Position numbers and translations under genes: made by a program
In this document: piece by piece, positions 16,357 to 24,981 of the stretch
How the letters are laid out: every line of letters starts with the position of its first letter
Position numbering within the stretch: the first letter of the stretch is position 1
NCBI RefSeq assembly: GCF_030216305.1
Contig: NZ_JASOKT010000009.1
Coordinates: 18,899-82,898 of the forward strand
Direction of reading: 5' to 3'
Length of the DNA stretch: 64,000 nucleotides
Source: Actinotignum timonense
GTDB lineage: Bacteria > Actinomycetota > Actinomycetes > Actinomycetales > Actinomycetaceae
Notes under the pieces: generated by a model
What the model saw: the letters and a program-made list of their open reading frames with translations, nothing else
What the model was told of the DNA's origin: nothing
The model's database searches: none

Positions 16357-17103
16357 CTACTCGCGCACCGCTTCCGCAGCGAGTTCGAGGTTGCGAATAT
16401 ATCCTTCCGCGGTCCATGCCGAACGGCCAATAAACAGGCCACCCACGCCCGGGATTCCCAGAATATCCTTGTTGTTATCGTGATTGACGGAGCCTCCATA
16501 GAGGATGGCCTCCACGCGATCCCCGTAACGCTCCGCGAGCGCGGCAAAGGTACGTACCAGGTCCTCGCGCCGCGGTGGGCGCCCATGTTCCCCAATTGCC
16601 CAGATCGGTTCGTAGGCGAGGAGCACGCGGGAAGTATCCGCTATCCCATCCAGGGCCGCATTAATCTGCGCGGTGATAAAGGGAAGGGTCTCCCCCGCCT
16701 CAAATACCTCAGCCGGCTCACCGAAGCACACCAGTGGGATAGCCCCGTGGCGCAGCGCAGCTTTGATCTTGAGGTTAACAGTCTCGTCCGTTTCCCCGAA
16801 GTACTCACGCCGCTCAGAATGCCCCATCTCAATCAGGGTGGCCCCGGCATCGATTGCCTGAGGGATCGATACTTCCCCGGTCCACGCCCCGGCATCTTCC
16901 CAGGCCGCATTCTGCGCACCCACCAGGATTCTGGTTCCCTCAAGCTCGCTAGCTGCCACATCAATGGCAGTAAACGAAGGAATAATAAAAGGCTGGATAT
17001 CACCTAGGCTGGCCACATCAAGGCCGGCGAGTGCGCGAGCATAGTCCCGTGCGAAAGCGCGGGTGCCGTTCATTTTCCAGCTAGTTCCAACCCAAAGCAT
17101 CAT
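16357..17103 (-). CDS. Triosephosphate-isomerase-family enzyme, likely L-erythrulose-1-phosphate isomerase
   Basis: A 248-residue TIM barrel with the full catalytic set: K10 in SWKMN, H95 in EMGHSERR and E165 in AYEPIWAIG, with LYGGSV as the phosphate loop. It lacks the glycolytic neighbours (gap, pgk). Instead it overlaps the RpiB-like gene by four bases (ATGA) and follows a DhaK-type kinase. In Brucella (EryH/EryI) and Mycobacterium smegmatis (LerI/DerI) such pairs interconvert L-erythrulose 1-phosphate, D-erythrulose 4-phosphate and D-erythrose 4-phosphate. I infer the same here. A plain second triosephosphate isomerase working on DHAP from the kinase is the alternative. Confidence 0.8.
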   Translation of the reverse strand: MMLWVGTSWKMNGTRAFARDYARALAGLDVASLGDIQPFIIPSFTAIDVAASELEGTRILVGAQNAAWEDAGAWTGEVSIPQAIDAGATLIEMGHSERREYFGETDETVNLKIKAALRHGAIPLVCFGEPAEVFEAGETLPFITAQINAALDGIADTSRVLLAYEPIWAIGEHGRPPRREDLVRTFAALAERYGDRVEAILYGGSVNHDNNKDILGIPGVGGLFIGRSAWTAEGYIRNLELAAEAVRE

Positions 17104-17564
17104 TCCTCCAGTGAACCGTCATAGGCGCAAATGGCATCCACATTGGCCTTGGAATGCGAGCTCGGGTCGAATTCATAATTGAAAAATTCTTTGGCCAGTC
17201 GTCGCGCGAGTTCCGCACCGATAACCCGCTGCCCCAGGCACAGCACCTGGGCGTTATTGGAGAGCACCAGGCGTTCCACCGAATAGGAGTCATGCGCGGT
17301 CGAGGCGCGAATGCCTTTCACCTTATTAGCGGACATAGCCACGCCCATTCCGGTCCCGCATACGAAAATACCACGGTCAGCCTCGCCGCGCGCAATCATT
17401 TCCGCACCCGCGGTAGCGAGGTTCGGATAAAGCGCAGATTCGCCTTCCTTGAGACCCAGGTCGATCACTTCGTCGATGCGCTCATCCTTCTCCAGATCAG
17501 CCTTGATGAGGTCCTTGTATCCGTACCCGGCCGAATCACCGAGCACCACCACACGAAATCCCAT
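17100..17564 (-). CDS. RpiB/LacAB-family sugar-phosphate isomerase, likely D-erythrulose-4-phosphate isomerase
   Basis: A 154-residue isomerase. Visible are LGDSAGYGYK at the N-terminus, the catalytic cysteine C69 in FVCGTGMG, H91 and the NNAQVLCLGQRV segment that replaces the usual HNDANVL of ribose-5-phosphate isomerase B. The change fits RpiB relatives of other specificity, such as EryI/DerI. AGGAGA at 17569-17573 fixes the start at 17564; the longer frame upstream has no support. It follows the DhaK-DhaL kinase after a 183-base leader with a long inverted repeat and overlaps the TIM gene by four bases, so translation is probably coupled. Confidence 0.8.
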   Translation of the reverse strand: MGFRVVVLGDSAGYGYKDLIKADLEKDERIDEVIDLGLKEGESALYPNLATAGAEMIARGEADRGIFVCGTGMGVAMSANKVKGIRASTAHDSYSVERLVLSNNAQVLCLGQRVIGAELARRLAKEFFNYEFDPSSHSKANVDAICAYDGSLEE

Positions 17565-17669
17565 GTTTTCTCCTTTGTTTTCTTTTCTAGCCACGTATAT
17601 ACGGGTTGGTACATTCTTACGAGCCACGCCACATTGAGGTAACAACCGCTCACCGCTATTCCACCACAC

Positions 17670-17734
17670 GAACCGCGCAAAAAGCCACATTTTAGCGTCT
17701 TGCCATCACTTTATCCTATCTTTTTGCGCGGTTC
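17670..17734. repeat. Perfect 15-bp inverted repeat with a 35-base spacer in the kinase/isomerase gap
   Basis: GAACCGCGCAAAAAG (17670-17684) is the exact reverse complement of CTTTTTGCGCGGTTC (17720-17734). It fills the space between the stop of the DhaK-DhaL gene (17748) and the RpiB gene (start 17564). It could be a terminator/attenuator, an mRNA-stabilising stem or a regulator site. Confidence 0.7.
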
Positions 17735-17747
17735 ATGCAGATTGATA

Positions 17748-19460
17748 TCAGAGCGCCTCCGCTGCCGCGGCCATGAGGAGGGCGAAAGACACCGCGCCCG
17801 GATCCGGGTGACCGAGTGACGCATCGCCGTGTGTCTTGGCCCTGCCCTTGCGTGCAGCCAGCTCCGAAGTAGCTTCGGCGGCCTGACGGGCTACTTCGGC
17901 CGCGCGCGTCCAGGCGTCCTTGAGCCCCACGCCTTCGGCAAGCTCCTTTTCCAGTGCATCGGCAAAAGGTTCGGTTGCGTCCACCATCGTTTTATCTCCG
18001 ACGACGGCACCACCGTCGCGCGCCACATTTCGCGCCGCATCAACGACGGCCGCGCCCAATATTTCGGCCGAAACCGCTCCTCCATCGTCAAGATGGCTGG
18101 CAGCTTGGCAGATGGCATCTCCCCAGAGTGCACCCGAGGTACCACCCGCGCCTTCGGACCATGCTTTGCCAGCCGAGTCCACCAGGCTCGCAGCTCCCGC
18201 CTTGGCGGAGAAGGCCCGGCGGACCGCATCGCGTGCAGCTACCGAGCCGAGGGTCATGCCTTGACCGTGATCACCGTCCCCAGCGATGGAATCCAGCTTG
18301 CCCAGATCCGCTTCCGCCGCGATAGCAGCATCGGCAAAAGCGGTGAAGACGACGGCGATGCGTTCCGCCTGCGCTGCCGATTCGGGCGTGCCGGCACTGA
18401 GTTCCACCGCGTGCGCTTCCGCAACGGGGCGTTCGCGGCGTTGCTGGTTCTCCACGTTTCCAGTACGGAAAGCGGGGGTATCCGCACCGGACAGCCAGAA
18501 CTTCTCCAGTTCCTCATCGAGAAAAGCAACGGTGAGAGAAACACCGGCCATATCGAGTGAGGTCACCTGTTCACCTACGACCGGCGCCACGACCTCCAGG
18601 CCACGTTCGGCCAGGATGCTAGAGACTGCGTGGTAGAGCACGAACATTTCTTCGTACTTCACTCCGCCCAGCCCGTTAACGATCACCGTCACGCGCCCGC
18701 TGTAGCCGCCCTCGCGGCGCTCGGGTTCTTCGGCAAGAACACCGTCAACCAGAAGGGTTGCCAGTTCATCCGCGGTGGCATGTTCGTGTTCGGAGATCCC
18801 GGGCTCACCGTGAATCCCAAGCCCGAGAGCGAATTTTCCATCAGGCACGGTGAAGAGCGGATCGCCCGATCCCGGGAGGGTGCAGCCGGTGAAAGCGACC
18901 CCGAGGGTACGGGTGGAATCATTGGCGTGCCAGCCAATGCGTTCGGCTTCGTCCAGGTTGTACCCGGCGGCGATTGCCCCGCCGGTTACTTTCACGACGA
19001 AAAGGTCACCCGCAATACCCCGGCGCTCACGGTGTTTTTCCGGGATCCCCGATGCGACGTCGTCAGAAATCTGTACTTCGCGCACATCCAGACCGTCCGC
19101 ACGCATAATACTGGCGGCTTTCCCAAAGTGGAGAACGTCCCCGGCGTAATTGCCGTACATGAGGAGCACGCCACCGCCGTTATCAGCAGCTTGGGATACC
19201 GCGGTGACTTGGGACTGCGAGGGGGAAGCGAAAATATTCCCACATACGCAACCGTGCGCCATACCTGGGCCGACCCAGCCAGGGAAGGCCGGGTAGTGCC
19301 CCGAACCACCCCCAATGACCAGCGCCACTTCGCCCTCCGGGGAGGTAGTAGACCGTACGACGCCGCCGTGCACCGCCTCCACGTACCGCTCATTAGCGGC
19401 GATGAAACCCGCGAGGGCTTCAGCGGGGAATTGTTTAGGATCGTTGTAGATAAACGTCAT
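17748..19460 (-). CDS. DhaK-DhaL fusion kinase, likely L-erythrulose or dihydroxyacetone kinase
   Basis: A 570-residue ATP-dependent kinase with both parts in one chain, 2 bases after the stop of the transporter gene. DhaK part: GGGSGHYP (50-57) and H217 in GLGIHGEPG, the histidine that binds the ketone substrate covalently. DhaL part (from about 360): GDGDHGQGM (394-402), whose aspartates hold Mg-ATP, and GGTSGAL. Such single-chain enzymes phosphorylate dihydroxyacetone. In M. smegmatis the paralogues LerK/DerK act on erythrulose, with TIM- and RpiB-type partners as seen downstream here. Substrate assignment is inferred from that context. Confidence 0.85.
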   Translation of the reverse strand: MTFIYNDPKQFPAEALAGFIAANERYVEAVHGGVVRSTTSPEGEVALVIGGGSGHYPAFPGWVGPGMAHGCVCGNIFASPSQSQVTAVSQAADNGGGVLLMYGNYAGDVLHFGKAASIMRADGLDVREVQISDDVASGIPEKHRERRGIAGDLFVVKVTGGAIAAGYNLDEAERIGWHANDSTRTLGVAFTGCTLPGSGDPLFTVPDGKFALGLGIHGEPGISEHEHATADELATLLVDGVLAEEPERREGGYSGRVTVIVNGLGGVKYEEMFVLYHAVSSILAERGLEVVAPVVGEQVTSLDMAGVSLTVAFLDEELEKFWLSGADTPAFRTGNVENQQRRERPVAEAHAVELSAGTPESAAQAERIAVVFTAFADAAIAAEADLGKLDSIAGDGDHGQGMTLGSVAARDAVRRAFSAKAGAASLVDSAGKAWSEGAGGTSGALWGDAICQAASHLDDGGAVSAEILGAAVVDAARNVARDGGAVVGDKTMVDATEPFADALEKELAEGVGLKDAWTRAAEVARQAAEATSELAARKGRAKTHGDASLGHPDPGAVSFALLMAAAAEAL

Positions 19461-19462
19461 TG

Positions 19463-20782
19463 TTACTCCATTGGTTGATCTGCGAGGATTGCACTCTGGC
19501 GGGCACGATCCTCAGCGATTTTGGCTCGCACCGCACCGGACAGGCCGAAAGCCATAATCCCGGCAACGGCGACCGATACCCCGAAGAACACCGTGGTAGC
19601 GAACATATTTCCGTTCGTGAGGTCTTGCAGCCATCCGCCGAGGTACGGGCCGAGCATCCCGCCGAGGTTCCCGATACCGTTAATGATACCGAAGCCGGCA
19701 CCCACCGCCGCAGGGGGCAGCAGCAGGGAGTTGATCGTCCAGTACGGAGCGAAGAAGGAGAGCTGGCAGGCGGTTGCCGCCGCGAGGGCGATCACCACCA
19801 GCCATCGCTGGTCCGCCGTCACGAAAGAGGAAAGCGCCAGGATAATGCCGCCAAGGATGAGCGGAATACCCACGCGGGTGCAATAGCGCTGATCTCGGTC
19901 CGCGCCCTTCCCGTTGAACCAAATAGCGATACCAGCGCAAACGGGCGGGATCGCGGAAACTAGACCCACCGTAAGAGAACCGTGGAAAGACTGCTTGAGG
20001 AGGGTGGGAAGCCAAATCTGGAGCCCGTAGAAGCCCAGCCACACAAACATCCCCAGGAAGGCCAGGTACCAGGTGAAGGGATTACGCACCGCGAGGCGCC
20101 AATCCGATTCCACCGGCTTTTCGTTACCATCAATGATTTGCAGGGCGCGGATCTCGTCCTTTTCATCCTGGTCAATCCACCGGGCGGTATCCGGATTATC
20201 GGCCGCGAAATACCACCACAGCCCCACGCCGATGACCAGCGGCAGCGCACCCTGAATAATGAAGAGTTCGCGCCAGTTCCCGTACATGAGGATAAGGCCG
20301 GCGAAGGGGCCTGTGATGATCGTGGCGATGGGATTGTGCATGATGAACAGCGAGAAGGCCCGCCCGCGTTCCGCCTTGGAGAACCACCTCGAAATGAGAA
20401 CCATGAGTGCTGGCTGCACCCCACCCTCGAATACCCCGAGCGTGAAACGAGCGATAAGTAGCTGCGTATACGAGTGGACGAAACCAGCGAGAATCGCACA
20501 GACTCCCCACCCGATCATGAGCACAAAGACAACTTTCCGGGCACTCCACTTCTGCGCTAGGTAGCCGCCCGGGACCTGGAGTACGAGGTACCCTATGAAG
20601 AAGATTCCCGCGGCAAATCCGGCCTGGGAAGCATCCATATTGAGACTTTCTCGGATGCCTTCCATGCCGAAGCCAATATTGACACGGTCAATATACGCGA
20701 TGATGTAGATCGTGATAATAACGGGAATGAGAATTTTCCAGCGGCGCCGCGCTGACGTGGGAACGTGGACCGGGGTTGTCAT
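19463..20782 (-). CDS. MFS transporter, anion:cation symporter (ACS) type
   Basis: A 439-residue protein with about 12 helices. YIIAYIDRVNIGFG in helix 1, FFIGYLVLQVPGG in helix 2 and RFTLGVFEGGVQPALMVLISRWF fit the ACS family (organic-anion, hexuronate and tartrate importers). Its start at 20782 touches the stop of the cyclase-family gene, and its stop is two bases from the kinase start, so it is deep in the operon. It is a different branch from the second ACS transporter at 22565. It probably carries an acid sugar, polyol or intermediate of the pathway. Confidence 0.85.
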   Translation of the reverse strand: MTTPVHVPTSARRRWKILIPVIITIYIIAYIDRVNIGFGMEGIRESLNMDASQAGFAAGIFFIGYLVLQVPGGYLAQKWSARKVVFVLMIGWGVCAILAGFVHSYTQLLIARFTLGVFEGGVQPALMVLISRWFSKAERGRAFSLFIMHNPIATIITGPFAGLILMYGNWRELFIIQGALPLVIGVGLWWYFAADNPDTARWIDQDEKDEIRALQIIDGNEKPVESDWRLAVRNPFTWYLAFLGMFVWLGFYGLQIWLPTLLKQSFHGSLTVGLVSAIPPVCAGIAIWFNGKGADRDQRYCTRVGIPLILGGIILALSSFVTADQRWLVVIALAAATACQLSFFAPYWTINSLLLPPAAVGAGFGIINGIGNLGGMLGPYLGGWLQDLTNGNMFATTVFFGVSVAVAGIMAFGLSGAVRAKIAEDRARQSAILADQPME

Positions 20783-21490
20783 TTATGCCTCCTCGGCGAT
20801 TACTTCGAGCGCATAGACGCGTGCGGGACCACCATCCGCGCCTTTGATTTTCAAGGGTGCAGCAAAGAAGAGGAAGCGTTCCTGGCTAAGTTGCTCCAGC
20901 CCGGCCAAGTATTCGATTTGCAGAATCCCTTTGGGAAGCAGCACGGTATGGCAGGCCCAGTCTTCAACGGGTTCATGGTGCTCAAAATCCGTGAGGTACG
21001 GTTCGCGGATCGCGCGGTCCTGCGGGAAATCAAAAGCAATTGCCTTGGCCTCAAGCTCGAGGAGGTATTCCGCACCGGACTTCGTGATCCACGGGGACCT
21101 GGTCCAGAATTCTGGCACGGTTGTGGGGTGGCGCAGTGCCTGGTTGCTGCGGATAAGTATGACGTCGCCGGCGCGTACCGCGCCCGCCCGCGCCTCAAGA
21201 ACTTCACGGGAAAGTGCAGCGTTACCACCCAAATCTGCGACGTCAATAAGACTTGCTTCCCCGCAGAAACGCTCGATGGGGAGCATCTCGATGGTTTCGA
21301 GGGCTCGATCAACATGCTGTGGCGCATCGCAATGGGAGAAATTATGGGCACCGTAATCTTTAAGAACAGTGGACCGGAAGGTAAATTCCGGTTTCGGGAG
21401 TTCCTTGAAAGCGAACTCCGGAGCAAAACGCCAATGCGGCTCAATAAGCATCGACAGGTCGACGACGCGGTAGTGATCGAAAAATCCCAT
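20783..21490 (-). CDS. Cyclase-family (kynurenine-formamidase-like) metal hydrolase
   Basis: A 235-residue member of the cyclase family (PF04199). VVDLSMLIEPHW and the metal-binding segment FSHCDAPQH correspond to the D-L-S and H-x-D-x-P-x-H motifs of these Zn/Mn hydrolases, which cleave amides or lactones. AGGAC lies upstream of ATG at 21490; the frame extends further left but that part only overlaps the neighbouring amidohydrolase. The gap to that gene is 10 bases. In this operon a lactone or amide hydrolysis step is likely; the exact substrate is unknown. Confidence 0.75.
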   Translation of the reverse strand: MGFFDHYRVVDLSMLIEPHWRFAPEFAFKELPKPEFTFRSTVLKDYGAHNFSHCDAPQHVDRALETIEMLPIERFCGEASLIDVADLGGNAALSREVLEARAGAVRAGDVILIRSNQALRHPTTVPEFWTRSPWITKSGAEYLLELEAKAIAFDFPQDRAIREPYLTDFEHHEPVEDWACHTVLLPKGILQIEYLAGLEQLSQERFLFFAAPLKIKGADGGPARVYALEVIAEEA

Positions 21491-21500
21491 AGTAGTTGTC

Positions 21501-22469
21501 CTATTTTTCTGCGTGCGCTGCCGTGCGCACGGCTTCCGATGTTGTGTTGAGCAGGTCTTGCGGGAGGCGGTAGATCCGCACCGCGTTCTCTGCGTAGGCG
21601 GCTCGTTGTTCCGCCTGGGACCATCCGCTCGTGATCTCGCGGAAGCCATTCCAGATGTCTGCGAAGCTTCCGGCAATGGAATCGACCGGGAAATTCGAGG
21701 CGAACATAATGCGTTCGGTTCCGAAAATCTCGGTGATTCTTTCCACGATGGGACGGTTATTTTCCACGGTCCAGGGCTGGTCTTTCAACCCGATCCCGGA
21801 AATCTTGATGGAGACCTGCGGATATTGCGCCATGAAGTCCAGTGCGCGCACCCAGCCGGCGATCATATCCGGGTGGCGATCCGCGGGCAGCCCGGAGTGG
21901 TTAATGATGAGGGGAATATCCGGGTTCTGCTCCAGAACGGTTTTCGCCTCGGTCATATGCCACCAGGCCACCTGCAGGTCGAAACTAAATCCGACGGCGC
22001 GCAACGCTGCGTAACCCTTCTGCCACTGCGGATCGGTGAGCAGGCTCGGGTTGCTTTCTGCACTAACCGGAGAATCTGACTGCCCGGGCTTATTACGAAC
22101 CCCGCGCACAATAGGAATCTCAGCTAGTTCTTCAAGGGTTCCCTGCACCTGCGGATCTTTGAGAATCGCATGCCCTACCCCGGCGTTGGGGAGGCCGAAG
22201 CGATCCGCGATATTTTGGGTGTAGCGCATTTCGCCAACCGGATCATCGAGTTCCCATTCGGTTTCCATCGTTACCGAACCGACGAGGTTGAGATTAATAC
22301 TCGCGGCTAAATCGGTGAGATCCGCCGGCACGAAATCAACTTTGATTGGATCGTAATTTCCGTAGCGGAAGGGGATATGCGCATCGGGGCGCAACCAGGG
22401 TTGGTAACCCAGATGCGGCTCCCAAAAGTGATGATGCGCGTCAATAACTGGACCTGTGTATAACTCCAT
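21501..22469 (-). CDS. Amidohydrolase_2-family protein, COG3618 sugar-lactonase-like
   Basis: A 322-residue TIM-barrel amidohydrolase. IDAHHHFWEP near the N-terminus carries the first metal or substrate histidines. IINHSGLP and MFASNFPVDS near the C-terminus are hallmarks of the COG3618 group, which includes L-fucono-1,5-lactonase and pyrone-dicarboxylate lactonase; many members need no metal. AGGAGG places the start at 22469, and an upstream in-frame ATG at 22541 lies inside the intergenic inverted repeat. Beside the cyclase-family hydrolase and two ACS transporters, a lactone-opening role in acid-sugar catabolism is likely. Confidence 0.8.
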   Translation of the reverse strand: MELYTGPVIDAHHHFWEPHLGYQPWLRPDAHIPFRYGNYDPIKVDFVPADLTDLAASINLNLVGSVTMETEWELDDPVGEMRYTQNIADRFGLPNAGVGHAILKDPQVQGTLEELAEIPIVRGVRNKPGQSDSPVSAESNPSLLTDPQWQKGYAALRAVGFSFDLQVAWWHMTEAKTVLEQNPDIPLIINHSGLPADRHPDMIAGWVRALDFMAQYPQVSIKISGIGLKDQPWTVENNRPIVERITEIFGTERIMFASNFPVDSIAGSFADIWNGFREITSGWSQAEQRAAYAENAVRIYRLPQDLLNTTSEAVRTAAHAEK

Positions 22470-22486
22470 TGTTTCCTCCTTGGTCC

Positions 22487-22539
22487 GGGTGCGGTGGTGC
22501 CATTTCGGTGGCACATGCCGCAATGGCACCACCGCACCC
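22487..22539. repeat. Perfect 16-bp inverted repeat in an intercistronic gap
   Basis: GGGTGCGGTGGTGCCA (22487-22502) and its exact reverse complement (22524-22539) flank a 21-base spacer. It lies between the MFS stop (22565) and the amidohydrolase start (22469), next to the ribosome binding site of the latter. On the minus strand no T-run follows, so an RNA-stabilising or processing stem is more likely than a terminator. Confidence 0.7.
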
Positions 22540-22564
22540 AAAAATTCGTCGCTACGAGGCGCGC

Positions 22565-23899
22565 TTAGGCGATAGGCCGCCGCTGCGCCAAGGGACGATT
22601 GAAATTAATGAGGGCAGAACCGATCATGTACAGTCCTGCCGCGCAGGCGAGGAAGACGAACGCTCCAGTAAAGGAGCCCCCGGCTGCCTTGATCGCGTAG
22701 CCCATGATGATGGGAGCAAGCGCACCGCCCAGGGATGAGGCCATGTTCATGACAGAACCAACCGTTCCCACCTGGCTCTTCGGGGCGAGCCAAGCCGGAA
22801 TAGCCCAGTACAGCCCACCGAAGTTCGTGAAGAACACCGCGCCAGAGAGCAGGAAAAGTGCGGTCATTCCGGATGGTGCGAAGGGAATTGCCGCCACGCA
22901 TACCGCCATGCCGAGGGCGGAACCGACCAGTAATGCCTTCATGACCTTGTTGTAATCATTGAAGGTGCGCCGGCCCCAGTCCGCGAGCCACCCGGCTACC
23001 AGCTGGCCCACCACGCCCATCATGAACATGAAGAAGGTGCCCCAGCCTAGGCCGGCTAAATCGAAATCGCGGGCACGCGAGAGATAGGACGGGGTCCAGG
23101 AAATGAGGCCCCACCATACTGTGGCCCAGCCAAGACGCCCGAACCAGAAGGCCCACCAGGAGGTGGAACGTGCATAGTCAACGATGCGCGGGAGCTTGGC
23201 CTTTTCTTCTGCGGTGAGTTCGGCCCCTTCCTGACCTACCTCACCTTCGCGGATGTGTTCGAGTTCTTCCGCGCTCACCCGTGGGTGTTCTTCCGGAGTG
23301 TCACGCACCCAGATGTAGTAGATAATCGCAACGATCACCGTGATCCCGCCGGTTATATAGAAAGCCCAGCGCCAGGACCCGAAGAATCCAATTATTGCGG
23401 TGACCATAATGCCACCCACAGCGGATCCGAAGGCCCCGGCCATATCCACGAAAGTGGCGCCGCGGGCACGTTCCCCGGAAGGCAACCAAGAAGAGTTGAG
23501 CTTGGAGCCCGAGGGCGCACACGGTGCTTCCAATGCACCGAGGAGCAAGCGGGATACCCCGAAGCCCAAGCCGGTGTGGATAAAACCAATAACCATCTGG
23601 GTTCCGCCCCAAAGTGCTCCGGCCGCACCGATAACGCGGCGTGGCCCGAATTTATCGAGGAGCCAACCACCCGGAACCTGGAAGATGAGGTAGGTCCAGA
23701 AGAAAGTAGAAAGAATCCATCCCTGCATATCCTCATCGATGCCCAGTTCCTTATCGATAAAGGGCAGGGCGATGGACAGGGTGGTGCGGTCAATGTAGTT
23801 GAGCAGAATAATGAGCCACAAAATCATGAAGACTTCAATGCGAATCTTCGATTTTTTACCCTTGCGTGGGTGGCTCACTGCGTGCTTATTAACGGACAT
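22565..23899 (-). CDS. MFS transporter, ACS type (second copy)
   Basis: A 444-residue transporter with about 12 helices. LLNYIDRTTLSIALPF (helix 1), LIFQVPGGWLLDKFGPR (helix 2 and loop) and SRLLLGALEAPCAPSGSKL match ACS members such as glucarate/galactarate and hexuronate permeases. It starts 14 bases after the PdxA-like gene and is followed by a 95-base gap with a perfect inverted repeat. Having two ACS transporters plus a tripartite importer in one operon suggests several related acid sugars or an importer/exporter pair. Confidence 0.85.
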   Translation of the reverse strand: MSVNKHAVSHPRKGKKSKIRIEVFMILWLIILLNYIDRTTLSIALPFIDKELGIDEDMQGWILSTFFWTYLIFQVPGGWLLDKFGPRRVIGAAGALWGGTQMVIGFIHTGLGFGVSRLLLGALEAPCAPSGSKLNSSWLPSGERARGATFVDMAGAFGSAVGGIMVTAIIGFFGSWRWAFYITGGITVIVAIIYYIWVRDTPEEHPRVSAEELEHIREGEVGQEGAELTAEEKAKLPRIVDYARSTSWWAFWFGRLGWATVWWGLISWTPSYLSRARDFDLAGLGWGTFFMFMMGVVGQLVAGWLADWGRRTFNDYNKVMKALLVGSALGMAVCVAAIPFAPSGMTALFLLSGAVFFTNFGGLYWAIPAWLAPKSQVGTVGSVMNMASSLGGALAPIIMGYAIKAAGGSFTGAFVFLACAAGLYMIGSALINFNRPLAQRRPIA

Positions 23900-23913
23900 G
23901 GTGAACCGGCTTT

Positions 23914-24906
23914 CTATGCCTGGGCCGCTTCTGCGGTCTTGACCCCGAGGGAAGTAGCAATATCAAAGGCTCGCTGGGAGGGACCGATGGAGGCAATACC
24001 CTGGCCCACGATTTCGTAGGCGGTGCCGTGGGCCGGGGTGGCCAACGGCACGGGCAAACCTCCCTGAACCGTCACACCCTTATCGAAGCCAATGGTCTTG
24101 AGAGCAATCTGGCCCTGATCGTGGTACATCGTGACAACGCCGTCGAAATTCCCCTTCTGGGCTCGCATGAAGGTGGTGTCCGGCGGGAAGGGACCCTGCA
24201 CATTAACACCATCAAACTGGGCGAGTTCCACCCCAGGGGCAATATGGTCAATTTCTTCCCGGCCGAACTGCCCGGATTCTCCACCGTGCGGGTTGAGCGC
24301 GCATACCGCGATACGCGGTTCTTCTACTCCGATGCCCTTAATAACATCGTTGAGAAGGTTAATGGCATCGCGAACCGCTCGGGCGTTAATACGGGCGGCT
24401 ACTTGCGAGATTCCACAATGCGAAGTAACGCGCGAAGTGGTGAGCCCGGGAATGAAATTGAGTTCGGAAGTGAAGCCGTCGTAATTGAGTTCCTTGGCGA
24501 ACCAACGCAGCTCGTCCTCTTCATGCATGCCGGCTTCGTGGAGCGCGGCTTTGTTGAGGGGGAGGAAAATAATCGCATCCGCTTTGCCGTCCTTGTACAT
24601 GCCGATAGCCTTGAGGAGATCGGATTTCACACGCCGACCGCCTTCCACGGAATGCTCCCCGCGTTTAACGGGCTGATCTTGGAGCTCGGATCCCACGATC
24701 TGCACCTCACCGGGCTTTGCTTCTTCCGAATAGGGGAAGCTCAGAGAGAGCTCCGCGCAGTATTTCTCTACTTCGGAAGCCGATGCAAGCAGCTTAATAT
24801 TGGCCTTCTGACGGTTCTCCTCATCGGCACATAACTTCATCGCCAGTTCGGGGCCGATGCCTGAGGGATCACCGATAGTCATAGCAAGATTGGGAACGAT
24901 AGTCAT
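23914..24906 (-). CDS. PdxA-family dehydrogenase, likely 4-phospho-tetronate dehydrogenase (PdxA2)
   Basis: A 330-residue member of the PdxA family. The three metal-binding histidines are at H163 (SHCGIS), H207 (LNPHGGE) and H262 (MYHDQGQ), and TPAHGTAYEIVGQG near the end is a family signature. True PdxA works in pyridoxal-phosphate synthesis, but PdxA2 paralogues oxidise 4-phospho-threonate or -erythronate with decarboxylation to DHAP. The catabolic operon around it argues for the second role. The usual DUF1537 tetronate kinase is absent from the window, which is odd. AAAGGAG precedes the ATG. Confidence 0.8.
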   Translation of the reverse strand: MTIVPNLAMTIGDPSGIGPELAMKLCADEENRQKANIKLLASASEVEKYCAELSLSFPYSEEAKPGEVQIVGSELQDQPVKRGEHSVEGGRRVKSDLLKAIGMYKDGKADAIIFLPLNKAALHEAGMHEEDELRWFAKELNYDGFTSELNFIPGLTTSRVTSHCGISQVAARINARAVRDAINLLNDVIKGIGVEEPRIAVCALNPHGGESGQFGREEIDHIAPGVELAQFDGVNVQGPFPPDTTFMRAQKGNFDGVVTMYHDQGQIALKTIGFDKGVTVQGGLPVPLATPAHGTAYEIVGQGIASIGPSQRAFDIATSLGVKTAEAAQA

Positions 24907-24981
24907 TGTTTTCTCCTTTGTAGCTGTGGTCGCTCGTGCGGCCAGTGACGGACGGATAACTGGGGTAAATAGGTTCGGGGA

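Noticed and set aside
16236..16595. Minus-strand frame beyond the TIM gene (119 codons)
   Set aside because: It overlaps the TIM gene in another frame, and the unique end has no recognisable similarity.
18629..19478. Plus-strand frame of about 280 codons opposite the DhaK-DhaL gene
   Set aside because: Shadow of a well-supported kinase gene; no motif or ribosome binding site.
23914..24906. PdxA as a vitamin B6 biosynthesis gene
   Set aside because: The gene is embedded in a catabolic operon with importer and sugar-phosphate enzymes, and no pdxJ or other B6 gene is near; a PdxA2-type role is more likely.
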